Origin: Pseudoflavonifractor sp. 524-17
GTDB lineage: Bacteria; Bacillota; Clostridia; Oscillospirales; Oscillospiraceae
Reading direction: 5' to 3'
Assembly: GCF_009935845.1 (NCBI RefSeq)
Contig: NZ_QWEK01000012.1
Span: 62,001 to 126,000 of the forward strand
DNA: 64,000 bases
The number at the start of each line of letters is the position of its first letter. Position 1 is the stretch's first letter. The position numbers were made by a program, and so were the translations under genes. Shown piece by piece: positions 27,121 through 35,237 of the stretch. The notes beneath the pieces were generated by a model. That model did no database searches. It was not told the DNA's origin and worked only from the letters and a program-made list of their open reading frames with translations.

Positions 27121-27984
27121 TCAAGACCGGAGAAAGCCCTTGCCAAAGATCTCGCTGGAGTTGGCGATGATGACAAAGGCGTGGGGATCCCGAGGCTTGA
27201 GGTGGCGGCGCAGGGCCACGGCCTGTCCCCGGGACAGGGCGGTGAGGATGATCCAGTGCCGCTCCTTGGTGTAGGCCCCTTCGCCCTCCCATACCGTGGC
27301 CCCCCGGTGGAGCTGCTGGGTGATATAGTCGCAGGCGATCTGGGGCTGGGAGGTGACGATGAAAAAGCTCTTGCGGCGGTTGAGGGACTCGATTACGCTG
27401 TCCACCAGCACCGACTTGAGCACCAGGCCCAGCATGGAGAACAGCCCGGTGCGCACCCCGAAGATGGGGAAGGTGGAGGCGGCGATGACCACGTCGGACA
27501 AAAGCAGGGCGGTGCCCACATCCAGGCCGGTGTACTTTTTCAGAATCAGGGCCACAATGTCGGTGCCCCCGGAGGAGGCGCCGATGTTGAAGAGGATGGC
27601 GGAGCCGAAGGAGGGGAGGATGACGGCGAAAAAGAGCTCCAGCATGGTCTCGTCCGTGAGGGGGCCGGACAGGGGGAAGCGCCACTCGAAAATTTGGATC
27701 AGAATGGAGTAGAGGATGGAACAGTACACCGTCCGCAGGCCGAACCCCCGGTTGAGGGCGGCAAAGCCCAGCAGGAGGAAGAGAATGTTGATCACATTGT
27801 TCAGCAGGGAGGCGGTCAGCCAGGGGGCTGGCATCAGCGGGGCCAGAATGACCGCCAGGCCGGATACGCCGCCCATGGAGAAGTGGTTGGGGAATTTGAA
27901 GAAATAGACCCCGAAGGAGACAATAAAAATGCCAAAGGTCATAAGGAGAAACTCTTTGATCTGCTGGATCCGGGAATCTTTCAT
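27121..27984 (-). CDS. YitT family membrane protein with DUF2179 domain
   Basis: A 287-residue integral membrane protein with five or six TM helices (such as FLLMTFGIFIVSFGVYFF and NVINILFLLLGFAAL), the family motif GASSGGTDIVALILKKYTG, and a soluble C-terminal DUF2179 domain (about residues 205-285, KSFFIVTSQPQIACDYI). YitT proteins are widespread in Firmicutes; transported substrate unknown. It starts 21 bases after the SLH-GH18 gene stop, so the two are probably one transcript. Confidence 0.88.
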   Translation of the reverse strand: MKDSRIQQIKEFLLMTFGIFIVSFGVYFFKFPNHFSMGGVSGLAVILAPLMPAPWLTASLLNNVINILFLLLGFAALNRGFGLRTVYCSILYSILIQIFEWRFPLSGPLTDETMLELFFAVILPSFGSAILFNIGASSGGTDIVALILKKYTGLDVGTALLLSDVVIAASTFPIFGVRTGLFSMLGLVLKSVLVDSVIESLNRRKSFFIVTSQPQIACDYITQQLHRGATVWEGEGAYTKERHWIILTALSRGQAVALRRHLKPRDPHAFVIIANSSEIFGKGFLRS

Positions 27985-28005
27985 GGCAGTGAACCTCCGG
28001 GGATC

Positions 28006-29631
28006 TCAGGGGCGTTCAGCCAAAACGGCGCTCCAGAGATCATAGCTGTCGTAGTTGGGGATATTGCCCAGCCGCCAGATGGACAGGCCGTTGATGCCGA
28101 AGAGCCGGGCCAGGCGGATTTTGTCCCGGGCGCTGCGTCCGTCCTCATACCAGACCTGGTAGCGCCCGCCGTCCTCCCCGGTGTAGACGGCGCAGGGATT
28201 GCGGGCGGTATCGCTGTAGGTGATGGCGGTGTCTGGCTGGGCCAGGCGCTGGGCCAGCTCGGCGATGGGGGGGCGGTAGTACTTGGCCTCCGCCACGGCG
28301 CCGCTGCCGTCGATTTTGAAGCCGGTGGTGTCCATGGACAGGGCCAGGGCGATTTTCTCCCGGTCCTCCACACCGGTGTCGGGATCGGTGATCTGGCACA
28401 GGGCGGTATAGATATGAGAGATATGGGTGACGGCGAAGGCCTCCGACGGGACGCTGCCCACCTTCAGTTCGCTCACCGGGGGCCGGTAGTCGTGGGCCAT
28501 GAGAATAACCTTGTCGCACACCCGGCCCAGGGCGCGGAAGTCAAAGCCGCCGTACCAGGTGGTGGGCTGGACGCAGACGTACAGGGTTTTATTGGCGGGG
28601 AGGGCGGCCCGAAGCTCCGCCATAAAGGTGGAGAAGCCCTCCTTGAGGGGGGACTTCAGCCCCTCAAAGTCGATGGTGAGGCCGTCATAGTCCCCGGCGG
28701 CCTCCACCAGGGCGGCGACGGCCTGCCGGCGGCGGTCCGGGCTGGTGACGATCTGCCCCACGGTGGAGGCGGCGGGATCGGTGCTGTCCGCGGCGGAGCC
28801 GAAGACGCTCAGGTGATAGGGTGTGCCGTTGTTCCGGAAATAATCCAGGGCGGGCTGGGGATTCTGGGGGAGGAGCCAGTCGTTTCCGTTGGCGCTGGTG
28901 GAGTTGAGCCAGGGTCCGTCCGGCCCCAGCTCCATCTGGGCCCAACCCACGGATACCCCGTCCATGGCCTGGGTGAGGGAGATCTGGCTGTAGGAGGAGA
29001 AGGCGTAAAAGCCGTGGAGCCAGTCCACCTTGGAGATATGCCGTTCATAGACCTGGGTGAGCATTACCGCCGCCTCTGCCCGGGTGGCGGACACAGAGGG
29101 CTTGAAGAGCAGCCGCCCCCCCTCATGGACGCCGCTGATAATCCCCGTCCGGTAGGCAAAGGAGAGGTAGCCCTGGTTCCGGGTCACGTCGGCAAAGGGG
29201 GTGGGGGCGCCGTCCAGAGACTCCGCCAGAGACTGATATCCCAGCGCCCGCACCAGCATAATGGACATCTCCTCCCGGCTGATGGGGTCGTCGGGGCGGA
29301 AGGAGCGGTAGGCGCCCAGAACATTGTGGGCCCGGGCGGCCTCTATGTACCCCGCGGCCCAGTGGCCGCGGGTGTCGTTGAAGGAAGAAGCGCCGGTCTG
29401 AGGGGCCCAGCCGAACATCCGGCACAGAATGGTGACGAAGGACGCCCGGTTCAGGTAGTCGGACACGCCGAAGCGGCCGTCGTCATAGCCCACCATCAGG
29501 TGGTAGGCCTTGGCCTTCTCAATGGCCTGGCTGGCCCAGTGGCCCTTGGTGTCGTCATAAGCCTGGACCGGGGCGGACAGGGACAGAAGGAGTACTCCGG
29601 CCATCAGAATGGGGGAGAGTCTGCGTTTCAT
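28006..29631 (-). CDS. Secreted SLH-domain glycoside hydrolase family 18 protein
   Basis: A 541-residue protein: signal peptide (MKRRLSPILMAGVLLLSLSAPVQA), three SLH repeats (about residues 25-205: DTKGHWASQAIEKAKAYHLM, DTRGHWAAGYIEAARAHNVL, FADVTRNQGYLSFAYRTGII), then a GH18 barrel with the catalytic signature YDGLTIDFEGL (Glu about residue 323). Relatives of this type (YaaH/SleL-like) act on spore cortex or wall N-acetylglucosamine. It ends in a Trp-containing barrel strand (GINGLSIWRLG). ATG 29631 follows GAGGAGG; the longer in-frame start at 29739 lacks support. Confidence 0.9.
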   Translation of the reverse strand: MKRRLSPILMAGVLLLSLSAPVQAYDDTKGHWASQAIEKAKAYHLMVGYDDGRFGVSDYLNRASFVTILCRMFGWAPQTGASSFNDTRGHWAAGYIEAARAHNVLGAYRSFRPDDPISREEMSIMLVRALGYQSLAESLDGAPTPFADVTRNQGYLSFAYRTGIISGVHEGGRLLFKPSVSATRAEAAVMLTQVYERHISKVDWLHGFYAFSSYSQISLTQAMDGVSVGWAQMELGPDGPWLNSTSANGNDWLLPQNPQPALDYFRNNGTPYHLSVFGSAADSTDPAASTVGQIVTSPDRRRQAVAALVEAAGDYDGLTIDFEGLKSPLKEGFSTFMAELRAALPANKTLYVCVQPTTWYGGFDFRALGRVCDKVILMAHDYRPPVSELKVGSVPSEAFAVTHISHIYTALCQITDPDTGVEDREKIALALSMDTTGFKIDGSGAVAEAKYYRPPIAELAQRLAQPDTAITYSDTARNPCAVYTGEDGGRYQVWYEDGRSARDKIRLARLFGINGLSIWRLGNIPNYDSYDLWSAVLAERP

Positions 29632-29677
29632 ATCGGCCTCCTCTACGGGACGAAACAGGTTTTCATAGGACGAGCCT

Positions 29678-29706
29678 ATTTTACCATTCCAGGGGAGAAA
29701 AAGCAA
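29678..29706 (-). promoter_or_regulatory. Possible promoter of the SLH-GH18 gene
   Basis: TTGCTT (29706-29701), a 17-base spacer and TAAAAT (29683-29678) on the minus strand, 47 bases before the ATG. The -35 match is poor. Confidence 0.35.
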
Positions 29707-29730
29707 CGAGAGGAGGGCAAACTCAGGCCC

Positions 29731-29790
29731 TGTATTCACAGCCGGGCGGCGGCAAAAGACCCAGCCAGACGGTGTCCAGCGGTTATGAAT
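29731..29790. repeat. Inverted repeat with arms TGTATTCACAGCCG / CGGTTATGAAT
   Basis: The left arm 29731-29744 and the right arm 29780-29790 match the arms of the gyrB-leader repeat (33-77) with one or no change, but with a 35-base spacer. It sits in the divergent region between the GH18 and xpt genes, next to a separate hairpin at 29791-29815 (CCCGGTTTTT / AAAAACCGGG). Confidence 0.45.
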
Positions 29791-29815
29791 CCCGGTTTTT
29801 AGGGGAAAAACCGGG
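29791..29815. other. 10-bp hairpin upstream of the xpt promoter
   Basis: CCCGGTTTTT (29791-29800) pairs perfectly with AAAAACCGGG (29806-29815) around a 5-base loop. It ends 8 bases before the xpt -35 box, outside the transcript, so an operator or upstream insulating role is more likely than attenuation. No T-run follows on either strand. Confidence 0.4.
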
Positions 29816-29822
29816 AAAAGGG

Positions 29823-29851
29823 GTGACGGCAGGGGAAATTTCTGATATGAT
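29823..29851 (+). promoter_or_regulatory. Promoter of xpt
   Basis: GTGACG (29823-29828), 17 bases, TATGAT (29846-29851). The start codon is 36 bases further, which leaves a leader too short for a purine riboswitch. Confidence 0.6.
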
Positions 29852-29886
29852 AGAGCAACTAAAAATAGGAAAAGGGCGGGGAGAGT

Positions 29887-30465
29887 ATGAGAGAACTGGA
29901 AGCGCGCATTCGAAAGGACGGCACCATCCGCGGCACCGAGGTATTAAAGGTGGACCGTTTTCTCAACCACCAGATGGACATCGAGCTCATCGGCGAGATT
30001 GGGAAGGAATTTTACCGGCTGTTCGGCGGCTGCGGAGTGAACAAGATCCTGACCATTGAGGCCTCTGGCATCGGCATCGCCTGCATCACGGCCCAGTCTT
30101 TCGGCGTGCCGGTGATCTTTGCCAAGAAGAACAAGACCAAGAACATCGCCGGGGACGTGTACACCGCCAAGGTGGAGTCCTTCACCCACGGCAAGGTATA
30201 CGATATCATTGTGTCCAAGGAGTTTCTGGGTCCGGAGGACCGGGTGCTCCTCATCGACGACTTTTTGGCCAACGGCAGCGCCCTGGAGGGGCTCATCCAC
30301 CTGGTCAGCGAGGCGGGAGCCACGCTGATCGGGGCGGGCATCTGCGTGGAAAAGGCATTCCAGCCTGGGGGCGGGCGGATTCGCTCCATGGGGGTGCGGG
30401 TGGAGTCCCTGGCCCGGGTGAAGTCCATGGACGAGGCCACAAATCAGATCGAGTTCTGCCAGTAG
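29887..30465 (+). CDS. xpt: Xanthine phosphoribosyltransferase
   Basis: Purine salvage enzyme that joins xanthine to PRPP giving XMP. The 192-residue length fits the family. The PRPP-binding loop VLLIDDFLANGSALEGL, the N-terminal TEVLKVDRFLNHQMD and the ILTIEASGIGIACITAQSFGVPVIFAKK segment are typical of bacterial Xpt. GGGGAGAG precedes the ATG. It is a single-gene unit bounded by its own promoter and a strong terminator; no pbuX permease follows. Confidence 0.95.
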   Translation: MRELEARIRKDGTIRGTEVLKVDRFLNHQMDIELIGEIGKEFYRLFGGCGVNKILTIEASGIGIACITAQSFGVPVIFAKKNKTKNIAGDVYTAKVESFTHGKVYDIIVSKEFLGPEDRVLLIDDFLANGSALEGLIHLVSEAGATLIGAGICVEKAFQPGGGRIRSMGVRVESLARVKSMDEATNQIEFCQ

Positions 30466-30515
30466 GACAGCCGTCCGTTCCCCCAACGGGGGACATAAAA
30501 AGGCAGAGAAAAAGG

Positions 30516-30548
30516 AGCGGCAGGTTTTCCACACCTGCCGCTTTTTTT
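30516..30548. terminator. Terminator after xpt, likely bidirectional
   Basis: AGCGGCAGGT (30516-30525) and ACCTGCCGCT (30533-30542) form a 10-bp stem followed by T7. The minus side has a T-run too, and the convergent nitroreductase gene ends 29 bases away. Confidence 0.88.
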
Positions 30549-30576
30549 GTGGATAACGGTTCTCCGGCGGGCCGGA

Positions 30577-31323
30577 TTACCGGTCCATAGGCTCCTCGTC
30601 CTGGAAGTCACGGAGGTATTCCTCCACCGAGCGGGTCATTTCCCGGGAAAAATCGGAGTTGTACTTGCGCTGGCAGAAGGCCTGCATCCAGGATTCAAAG
30701 CGCTGTCCGCCGGTGCGTCCGGCAAAGCAGGCCCGCAGCTCCGCCCCGGAGAGGGGGCGGTAGGTATTCTCCTGCACGACGTACTCCAGAGGGACCCGCT
30801 CCGGCTTGGGGCGGCTTACCTGCTGATCCGTGGGCCGGCCCAGCACCAGCATGGCCGCGGGAAAGACCCACAGGGGCAGGTTCAGCAGGCGGCGGTGGGT
30901 CTCGCACTGCTCCATGATGTCCCCGATGTAGCAGGACCCCAGTCCCAGGCTGTGGGCGGCGGTAACGGCGTTCTGGGCGGCGATGAGGGCGTCGTCCACC
31001 GCCAGGAGGAGATCCCCCGCCCCGGGCTGGCGTGGGCCGGCCCCCGCCTCCACATAGGCGTCAAACCACCGGCGGCAGTCGGCGCAGAAGATCAGCACCA
31101 CCGGAGCCTGGGCGATGAAGGGCTGGTGGTCGCAGGTGTCCGCCAGCCGGGCCTTCAGCGCCGGGTCGGTGATGTCCAGAATGGTGTACAGCTGCTGGCA
31201 GCCGGCGGTGGGGGCGTGGACCGCCGCCTCCAGAATGGTCCGCTTTTCCTCCGGCGTCACCGGCTCCTGGGTAAACACCCGGACGGATTTCCGCTGGCGG
31301 AGCTGGGTCAAGACCTCGTTCAC
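30577..31323 (-). CDS. Nitroreductase family flavoprotein (NfsA/FRP-like)
   Basis: A 248-residue FMN-dependent NAD(P)H oxidoreductase. N-terminal RKSVRVFTQEPVTPEEKRTILEAAVHAPTAGCQQ carries the FMN phosphate-binding Arg-Ser-Arg pattern; GLGSCYIGDIMEQ and LPLWVFPAAMLVLGRPTD are family features, and the C-terminal extension fits the NfsA/flavin reductase branch. The natural substrate is unknown. The GTG start directly abuts the degV stop, so it is in the degV operon. The Cys-rich segment IFCADCRRW is unusual but not diagnostic. Confidence 0.85.
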   Translation of the reverse strand: MNEVLTQLRQRKSVRVFTQEPVTPEEKRTILEAAVHAPTAGCQQLYTILDITDPALKARLADTCDHQPFIAQAPVVLIFCADCRRWFDAYVEAGAGPRQPGAGDLLLAVDDALIAAQNAVTAAHSLGLGSCYIGDIMEQCETHRRLLNLPLWVFPAAMLVLGRPTDQQVSRPKPERVPLEYVVQENTYRPLSGAELRACFAGRTGGQRFESWMQAFCQRKYNSDFSREMTRSVEEYLRDFQDEEPMDR

Positions 31324-32175
31324 CTAATCCCCCGCTTCCTTCACAAAAAAGGCCAGGCCGGCCGCCCCCGGGCCCACGTGGGTGCCCACCACCGCGCCGA
31401 TGTCCATAGGGCACAGCTGGGTTCCGGCGGTGCAGCCCTTAAAATAGTCCATGCACTCCGCCATGGCCTGGGGGGCGTTGGAGTGGCCGAAGGACACGGG
31501 AAGGGCGGTATCAACGGCCTCCTTCTCCCGCAGCCATTTTTCAATGAGCTGAAAGCCCGCCTTCCGGCCCCGGCCCTTGCCCACAGAGACCACCAGGCCG
31601 TTTTCAATGGAGATTACGGGACAGATGCCCAGCAGCCCTCCCACCACCGCGGCGGCGCCGGTGATGCGCCCGCCCATTTTCAGGTATTTCAGCGTCTCCA
31701 CCACCGCCAGCAGCCGCACCCGGCGGGAGAGTTCTTCCAGCCTGGCCGCCAGCGCCTCCAGAGACAGGCCCTGATCCCGGAGTATACAGGCGGTCTCCAC
31801 CAGCAGGCCCAGGGCGAAGGTGACGGTCTGGGAGTCTACCAGGGCGATATGGGACGTTCCCACCACCTCCCGGGCGATCCGCGCGGACTGATAGGTGCCG
31901 GACATGGCGCTGGAGATAAAAATGCCCAGCACCTGATCCCCGTTCTGCGTCATCCGGCGGAAGGCGTCGATAAAGGTCTCCGGCGGGATCTGGGCGGTGG
32001 TGGGCAGAGCCTCCGCCTGGGCCAGCTTGGCGTAAAACTCCTCCTTTGTAATGTCCACCCCGTCGGCGAAGCTCTCCTCGCCAAACTGGACGGACAGGGG
32101 CAGAATCTCCACCCCCAGCTCTGCCGCCCGGGCGGGAGAGAGATCGCTGGTGCTGTCGGTCAAAATACGAATCAT
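31324..32175 (-). CDS. DegV family fatty-acid-binding protein
   Basis: A 283-residue DegV protein. Relatives (FakB) present fatty acids to FakA kinase for phospholipid synthesis. Seen: N-terminal IRILTDSTSDLSPARAAELGV, the loop KEEFYAKLAQAEALPTTAQIPPETF, ISSAMSGTYQSARIA and GGRITGAAAVVGGLLGICPV, all typical. ATG 32175 follows AAGGAGCG. First gene of a two-gene operon with a consensus promoter; last host gene before the prophage. Confidence 0.93.
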   Translation of the reverse strand: MIRILTDSTSDLSPARAAELGVEILPLSVQFGEESFADGVDITKEEFYAKLAQAEALPTTAQIPPETFIDAFRRMTQNGDQVLGIFISSAMSGTYQSARIAREVVGTSHIALVDSQTVTFALGLLVETACILRDQGLSLEALAARLEELSRRVRLLAVVETLKYLKMGGRITGAAAVVGGLLGICPVISIENGLVVSVGKGRGRKAGFQLIEKWLREKEAVDTALPVSFGHSNAPQAMAECMDYFKGCTAGTQLCPMDIGAVVGTHVGPGAAGLAFFVKEAGD

Positions 32176-32236
32176 AGGCAGGCGCTCCTTTCTGAGAAAA
32201 TCCAAAGCATGGGGCTGCACAGGCTGAGATCGCCTT

Positions 32237-32264
32237 ATTATAACGAAATCTGGGAGGTTGTCAA
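32237..32264 (-). promoter_or_regulatory. Consensus sigma-A promoter of degV
   Basis: The minus strand has perfect TTGACA (32264-32259), a 16-base spacer and perfect TATAAT (32242-32237), about 60 bases before the ATG. It also fixes the host side of the prophage junction at 32264 or beyond. Confidence 0.85.
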
Positions 32265-32316
32265 GGAAAAAGATTCCAAGCCCAAAGTATGGCAGCCATT
32301 ATTATTAGGTTACACA

Positions 32317-32349
32317 AGGCCACACGGCCATGTGTGGCCTAATTTTTTT
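32317..32349 (+). terminator. Plus-strand terminator hairpin at the prophage left edge
   Basis: AGGCCACAC (32317-32325) pairs with GTGTGGCCT (32332-32340), followed by AA and T7. No plus-strand gene precedes it closely in this window (xpt has its own terminator), so it may belong to prophage sequence or to the attachment region. Confidence 0.7.
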
Positions 32350-32368
32350 ATCGTTTGGGGGTGAGGAC

Positions 32369-32653
32369 GTGGCCGATTATGCTTTTAGGACCCTGGAGGA
32401 CCGCCAGAAAATCGAAAAACTGTGGGAGGATGGGCGGACGCCGAAAGAAATTTCCGAAACCACGGGCGTGTCTGTTCATGTGGTCTACAAGGAACTGACC
32501 AGGGGCCAGGACGGGACCCGCCTGCCGGATCGGCGTCTGCGGTACAGCGCGGACGTGGCCCAGCGCCGGGTGCAGGCGTCGCTGGAGCGGCGGGGCAAGC
32601 GGGCCGGACAGCCCACCGACAGCAGCCAGGCGGCGGAGGCCGCCGGCAGATAG
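32369..32653 (+). CDS. Phage helix-turn-helix DNA-binding protein
   Basis: A 94-residue protein with an N-terminal helix-turn-helix (RQKIEKLWEDGRTPKEISETTGVSVHVVYKELTRG) that resembles the IS30-type/resolvase-like HTH, followed by a basic Arg-rich tail. It probably acts as an early phage regulator; target unknown. The start is GTG 32369 with GGTGAGG just upstream; an ATG at 32330 would lie within the terminator hairpin. Confidence 0.7.
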   Translation: MADYAFRTLEDRQKIEKLWEDGRTPKEISETTGVSVHVVYKELTRGQDGTRLPDRRLRYSADVAQRRVQASLERRGKRAGQPTDSSQAAEAAGR

Positions 32654-32662
32654 GAGGACGCC

Positions 32663-33133
32663 ATGGCAAAGCAAAAGGAAATCAAGTTCCAGGACCGGCA
32701 TGGCGACCTGCGGGGCCGCCAGAATGGCATGGAGTTCTGGATCCGAAAAGGCGAACCGCAAACCAAGAGCGGAGAACAGCGGTATTTCGTGGCAATCTAC
32801 CCCGTGAGCAATAACCCCCGGCAAATAAGCGCACTGTCCCGCCAGGACTTTGACCTGGCCGGTGCCAAGGAGTTTTGCAAGAAGATCGCCGCCGGGGAGA
32901 TCAAGCTGGAGGACCTGCAGGCGGCCTATGACGCGGAGGACGCGGCCAAGGAACAGGCCGCCATCCGGGAAGTGACCGAGCGGGCCAAGAAGTTCCACGC
33001 CCGCCTGGACGCCATGGGGCTGAAATACCGGGACCTGCTGGAATTGGAGGTCCTGGCGCACAGCCTGGGCGACATGGGCCACAATATCCTGCTGGGGTAT
33101 GAGCGCGGGGAGGGGTGGCCAAGTGGGACCTGA
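32663..33133 (+). CDS. Phage protein of unknown function
   Basis: A 156-residue hydrophilic protein with mixed charge and a predicted helical C-terminal half (EEVTERAKKFHARLDAMGLKY region). Segment RYFVAIYPVSNNPRQ looks like a beta strand region. No motif recognised. ATG follows TAGGAGG. The gene begins 9 bases after the HTH gene and overlaps the next start slightly. Confidence 0.6.
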   Translation: MAKQKEIKFQDRHGDLRGRQNGMEFWIRKGEPQTKSGEQRYFVAIYPVSNNPRQISALSRQDFDLAGAKEFCKKIAAGEIKLEDLQAAYDAEDAAKEQAAIREVTERAKKFHARLDAMGLKYRDLLELEVLAHSLGDMGHNILLGYERGEGWPSGT

Positions 33134-33494
33134 CAGCAACAGCGGCACCGTGGTGGCCTACCTTGACGGCAAACCCGTGGAAGTCGGCCACCCCATGCCG
33201 GAAATCACGCCGGACTATTCGGCGGGCGGCGTGACTGCGGAGGAGGCGGCAGCGGCGGCGGAGAGGCTGGCGGCGATATGGAGCGATATGTCCGCGACCG
33301 TGGAGGTGGCGGCGGAGGGCCTGCGGGCGTTCTTCTACTCTATGGAGTTAGCCCTGGCCCTACACCTGGCGCGGATATTCAAGCCGGAACTGGTCCGCCG
33401 ATACCGACACACAAAGAAAAAGCGGACCCGCAAGAAATACGAAAAGCGGATCCTGGCCTGGTTTGGGGAGGTGTGGGGTAAATGTTCAGACTGA
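33123..33494 (+). CDS. Phage protein of unknown function
   Basis: About 123 residues; acidic-alanine N-terminal half, then a hydrophobic helix (FFYSMELALALHLARIF) and a highly basic end (RRYRHTKKKRTRKKYEKR). Start chosen as GTG 33123 because GGGGAGG lies about 10 bases before it; an ATG at 33099 in the same frame is the alternative. It overlaps both neighbours by about 10 bases. Confidence 0.5.
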   Translation: MGPDSNSGTVVAYLDGKPVEVGHPMPEITPDYSAGGVTAEEAAAAAERLAAIWSDMSATVEVAAEGLRAFFYSMELALALHLARIFKPELVRRYRHTKKKRTRKKYEKRILAWFGEVWGKCSD

Positions 33495-33811
33495 AAGCCA
33501 ACAAAACCAGTCTTTACAAGCTGGTGGGTGAATTTGAGGATCTGCCGCCCATGCGCCGGGTGACAATCACCAAGGCATACCGGGCGCCGGACTGGTGGCT
33601 GAAATGGACGGACGCGGACGGCCTGCTGTGCGTGGCGTTTTTCTCCACCTGCATGGGAAAGGCCCTGCTGTCAATCGACAAAAAGGAGTTTTGCGGGCCG
33701 CAGGTTTCCCGCGTGGTCCATGACCTGGACACTAAGGACCTGCTGGAGCGGGGCATGGTGGAGGAGTTCACCACGGCGGCGGAGAGGAGGGCTGCCTGTG
33801 GCGCGGTGTAA
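33482..33811 (+). CDS. Phage protein of unknown function
   Basis: A 109-residue protein rich in aromatic residues (APDWWLKWTDADGLLCVAFF). Nothing recognisable. It overlaps the upstream gene by 13 bases and the downstream zinc-ribbon gene by 14, typical of packed phage early regions. Confidence 0.55.
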   Translation: MFRLKANKTSLYKLVGEFEDLPPMRRVTITKAYRAPDWWLKWTDADGLLCVAFFSTCMGKALLSIDKKEFCGPQVSRVVHDLDTKDLLERGMVEEFTTAAERRAACGAV

Positions 33812-34091
33812 ATTTTGCGGCCAGGAAATCGACTGGATCACCAGCATGGAGGGCAAGCAGGTCCCCGTGGACCCGGATCCCGTTTTCGTGATCGAGGACG
33901 GCGGACCGGAGGAGTTCCTGGACGATATGGGCGCCACCATCACCGGGCGGCAGGCCAGACCGGAGGAGGAGAGCCGGGACCTCCCCGTGGCCTTTGTACT
34001 CCACCGGCGGACCTGCCCATGGGCGGACAAGCCCACACAGCGGCGGGTGGAAAGGGGTGGCAGCTATGGCGGACTTTCTCCAGCTACCTGA
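33798..34091 (+). CDS. Small phage protein with a Cys pair (possible zinc site)
   Basis: A 97-residue protein beginning MARCKFCGQEIDWI (CxxC) with a further His-Cys near residue 75 (LHRRTCPWADK), which could complete a metal site. Start GTG 33798 has a strong GGAGAGGAGG upstream. The ORF runs into the next gene's start. Function unknown. Confidence 0.6.
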   Translation: MARCKFCGQEIDWITSMEGKQVPVDPDPVFVIEDGGPEEFLDDMGATITGRQARPEEESRDLPVAFVLHRRTCPWADKPTQRRVERGGSYGGLSPAT

Positions 34092-34638
34092 TCGGCGGTA
34101 CAGCGTGATCTATGCGGATCCGCCGTGGGCATATCGCCAGTGTGGAGCCACGGAAAAGAGCCGGGGCAACGCGGCGAAACATTACCAGACCATGACCACC
34201 GCCGAGATCTGCGCCATGCCGGTCCCCTCCATCTGTGCGGAGGGTGCGGCCTGCTTTATGTGGGCCACGTTCCCCAACATCGGGGAGGCCATCAAGGTCA
34301 TGGAGGCGTGGGGCTTTACATACAAAACCGCCGCCTTTGTGTGGGTCAAGAAAAACCGGAAAAACGGCGGGAACTTTTGGGGAATGGGGGCCTACACCCG
34401 CGCAAACGCGGAGGTGTGCCTGCTGGGTGTGTCCCCCGGATTTAAGGCCGGGGAGCGGATCCGCAGTCACAAGGTCCACCAGGTCATAGAGGCCCCTTTT
34501 GAGGGGCACAGCAAAAAACCGGACGAAACCAGGCGGCGGATCGTGGAACTGCTGGGCGACGTGCCCCGTATTGAGTTATTCGCCCGCCAGAGGGCGGACG
34601 GCTGGGACGCCTGGGGCAACGAGGCCCCGGAGGAATAG
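34066..34638 (+). CDS. MT-A70 family adenine-N6 DNA methyltransferase
   Basis: A 190-residue methylase of the MT-A70 family, which modifies adenine N6. The catalytic DPPW is at residues 18-21 (VIYADPPWAYRQ), followed by HYQTMTTAEICAMPV and GFKAGERIRSHKVHQVIEAPFEGHSKKPDE, the usual family order. The target site is unknown; no restriction enzyme is adjacent, so it may protect phage DNA. ATG 34066 follows AAAGGGG; it overlaps the previous gene by 26 bases. Confidence 0.9.
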   Translation: MADFLQLPDRRYSVIYADPPWAYRQCGATEKSRGNAAKHYQTMTTAEICAMPVPSICAEGAACFMWATFPNIGEAIKVMEAWGFTYKTAAFVWVKKNRKNGGNFWGMGAYTRANAEVCLLGVSPGFKAGERIRSHKVHQVIEAPFEGHSKKPDETRRRIVELLGDVPRIELFARQRADGWDAWGNEAPEE

Positions 34639-34647
34639 GAGGTAAAC

Positions 34648-35217
34648 GTGGAACAGATAGCAAGAGATCCGAGGGCGGATTTTCTGGCGGTGTATAACCG
34701 CAGTATCGGGCGGAATGGCAAGGCGGCCCTGCTGTATTGGCTGGAGAATGACACGGACTTTTTCACGGCCCCGGCCTCCAGCAAGAACCACCTGGCCCAG
34801 CCGGGCGGGCTGGCGGTCCATAGCTTGAACGTGTGGCGCCGCCTGCGGGAAATCGCCGTCCGGGACATGACGGACCGGAACGAGCCGGGTGTGCGCCAGC
34901 TTTCGGAGGCGGACGAGGAAACCGTGGCGGTCCTGGGCCTGCTGCATGACGTGTGCAAGGTGGGCGTGTACCACCAGGAAACCAAGCGCCGCAGGAACCC
35001 GGAAACGAAACAGTGGGAGGACTGCCTGGGCTATACGTTCCGGGACCCGTTCCCCCTGGGCCACGGTGAGAAAAGCCTGTTGGGGACGCGGCCATGGTGG
35101 CTATGGCCTACAACAGAGGACAAGCCGGAGCGCGGGCGGCCTGGGAGGCCGGGATCACCTCCAACGAATACACGGACGCCGTTCTGGAGGCCCTGGAACG
35201 GTGGGAGTGTGCGGTGA
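34648..35217 (+). CDS. HD-domain phosphohydrolase-like protein with an altered C-terminus
   Basis: A 189-residue reading frame. The N-terminal part looks like the phage HD protein (GLAVHSLNVWRRLREIA, GLLHDVCKVGVYHQET, PFPLGHGEKSL), with His and Asp metal ligands visible. After GHGEKSL the sequence becomes Trp/Pro/Arg-rich and looks out of frame. The second half expected for an HD fold is missing, which suggests a deletion or frameshift near 35070. Substrate unknown (nucleotides are common for such proteins). Confidence 0.55.
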   Translation: MEQIARDPRADFLAVYNRSIGRNGKAALLYWLENDTDFFTAPASSKNHLAQPGGLAVHSLNVWRRLREIAVRDMTDRNEPGVRQLSEADEETVAVLGLLHDVCKVGVYHQETKRRRNPETKQWEDCLGYTFRDPFPLGHGEKSLLGTRPWWLWPTTEDKPERGRPGRPGSPPTNTRTPFWRPWNGGSVR

Positions 35218-35237
35218 ACGCATGGGCCGGAGAATAG
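35094..35237 (+). CDS. Possible small ORF or remnant overlapping the HD gene
   Basis: This 47-residue frame reads MVAMAYNRGQAGARAAWEAG and continues with an acidic helix (TDAVLEALERWECAV), which is more protein-like than the overlapping end of the HD frame. A stop directly upstream of it rules out simple read-through from further back. It may be the true tail of a rearranged gene. Confidence 0.3.
   Translation: MVAMAYNRGQAGARAAWEAGITSNEYTDAVLEALERWECAVNAWAGE

Noticed and set aside
27181-29802. Plus-strand open frame of 873 codons
   Set aside because: Antisense to the YitT and GH18 genes, Gly/Val-rich shadow composition; both minus-strand genes have clear family motifs and ribosome binding sites.
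29852-29886. Purine riboswitch in front of xpt
   Set aside because: The promoter is only 36 bases from the start codon, too short for the aptamer, and the conserved core is absent.
32176-32400. tRNA gene as prophage attachment site
   Set aside because: No cloverleaf or tRNA 3' end is visible; only a terminator hairpin is found.
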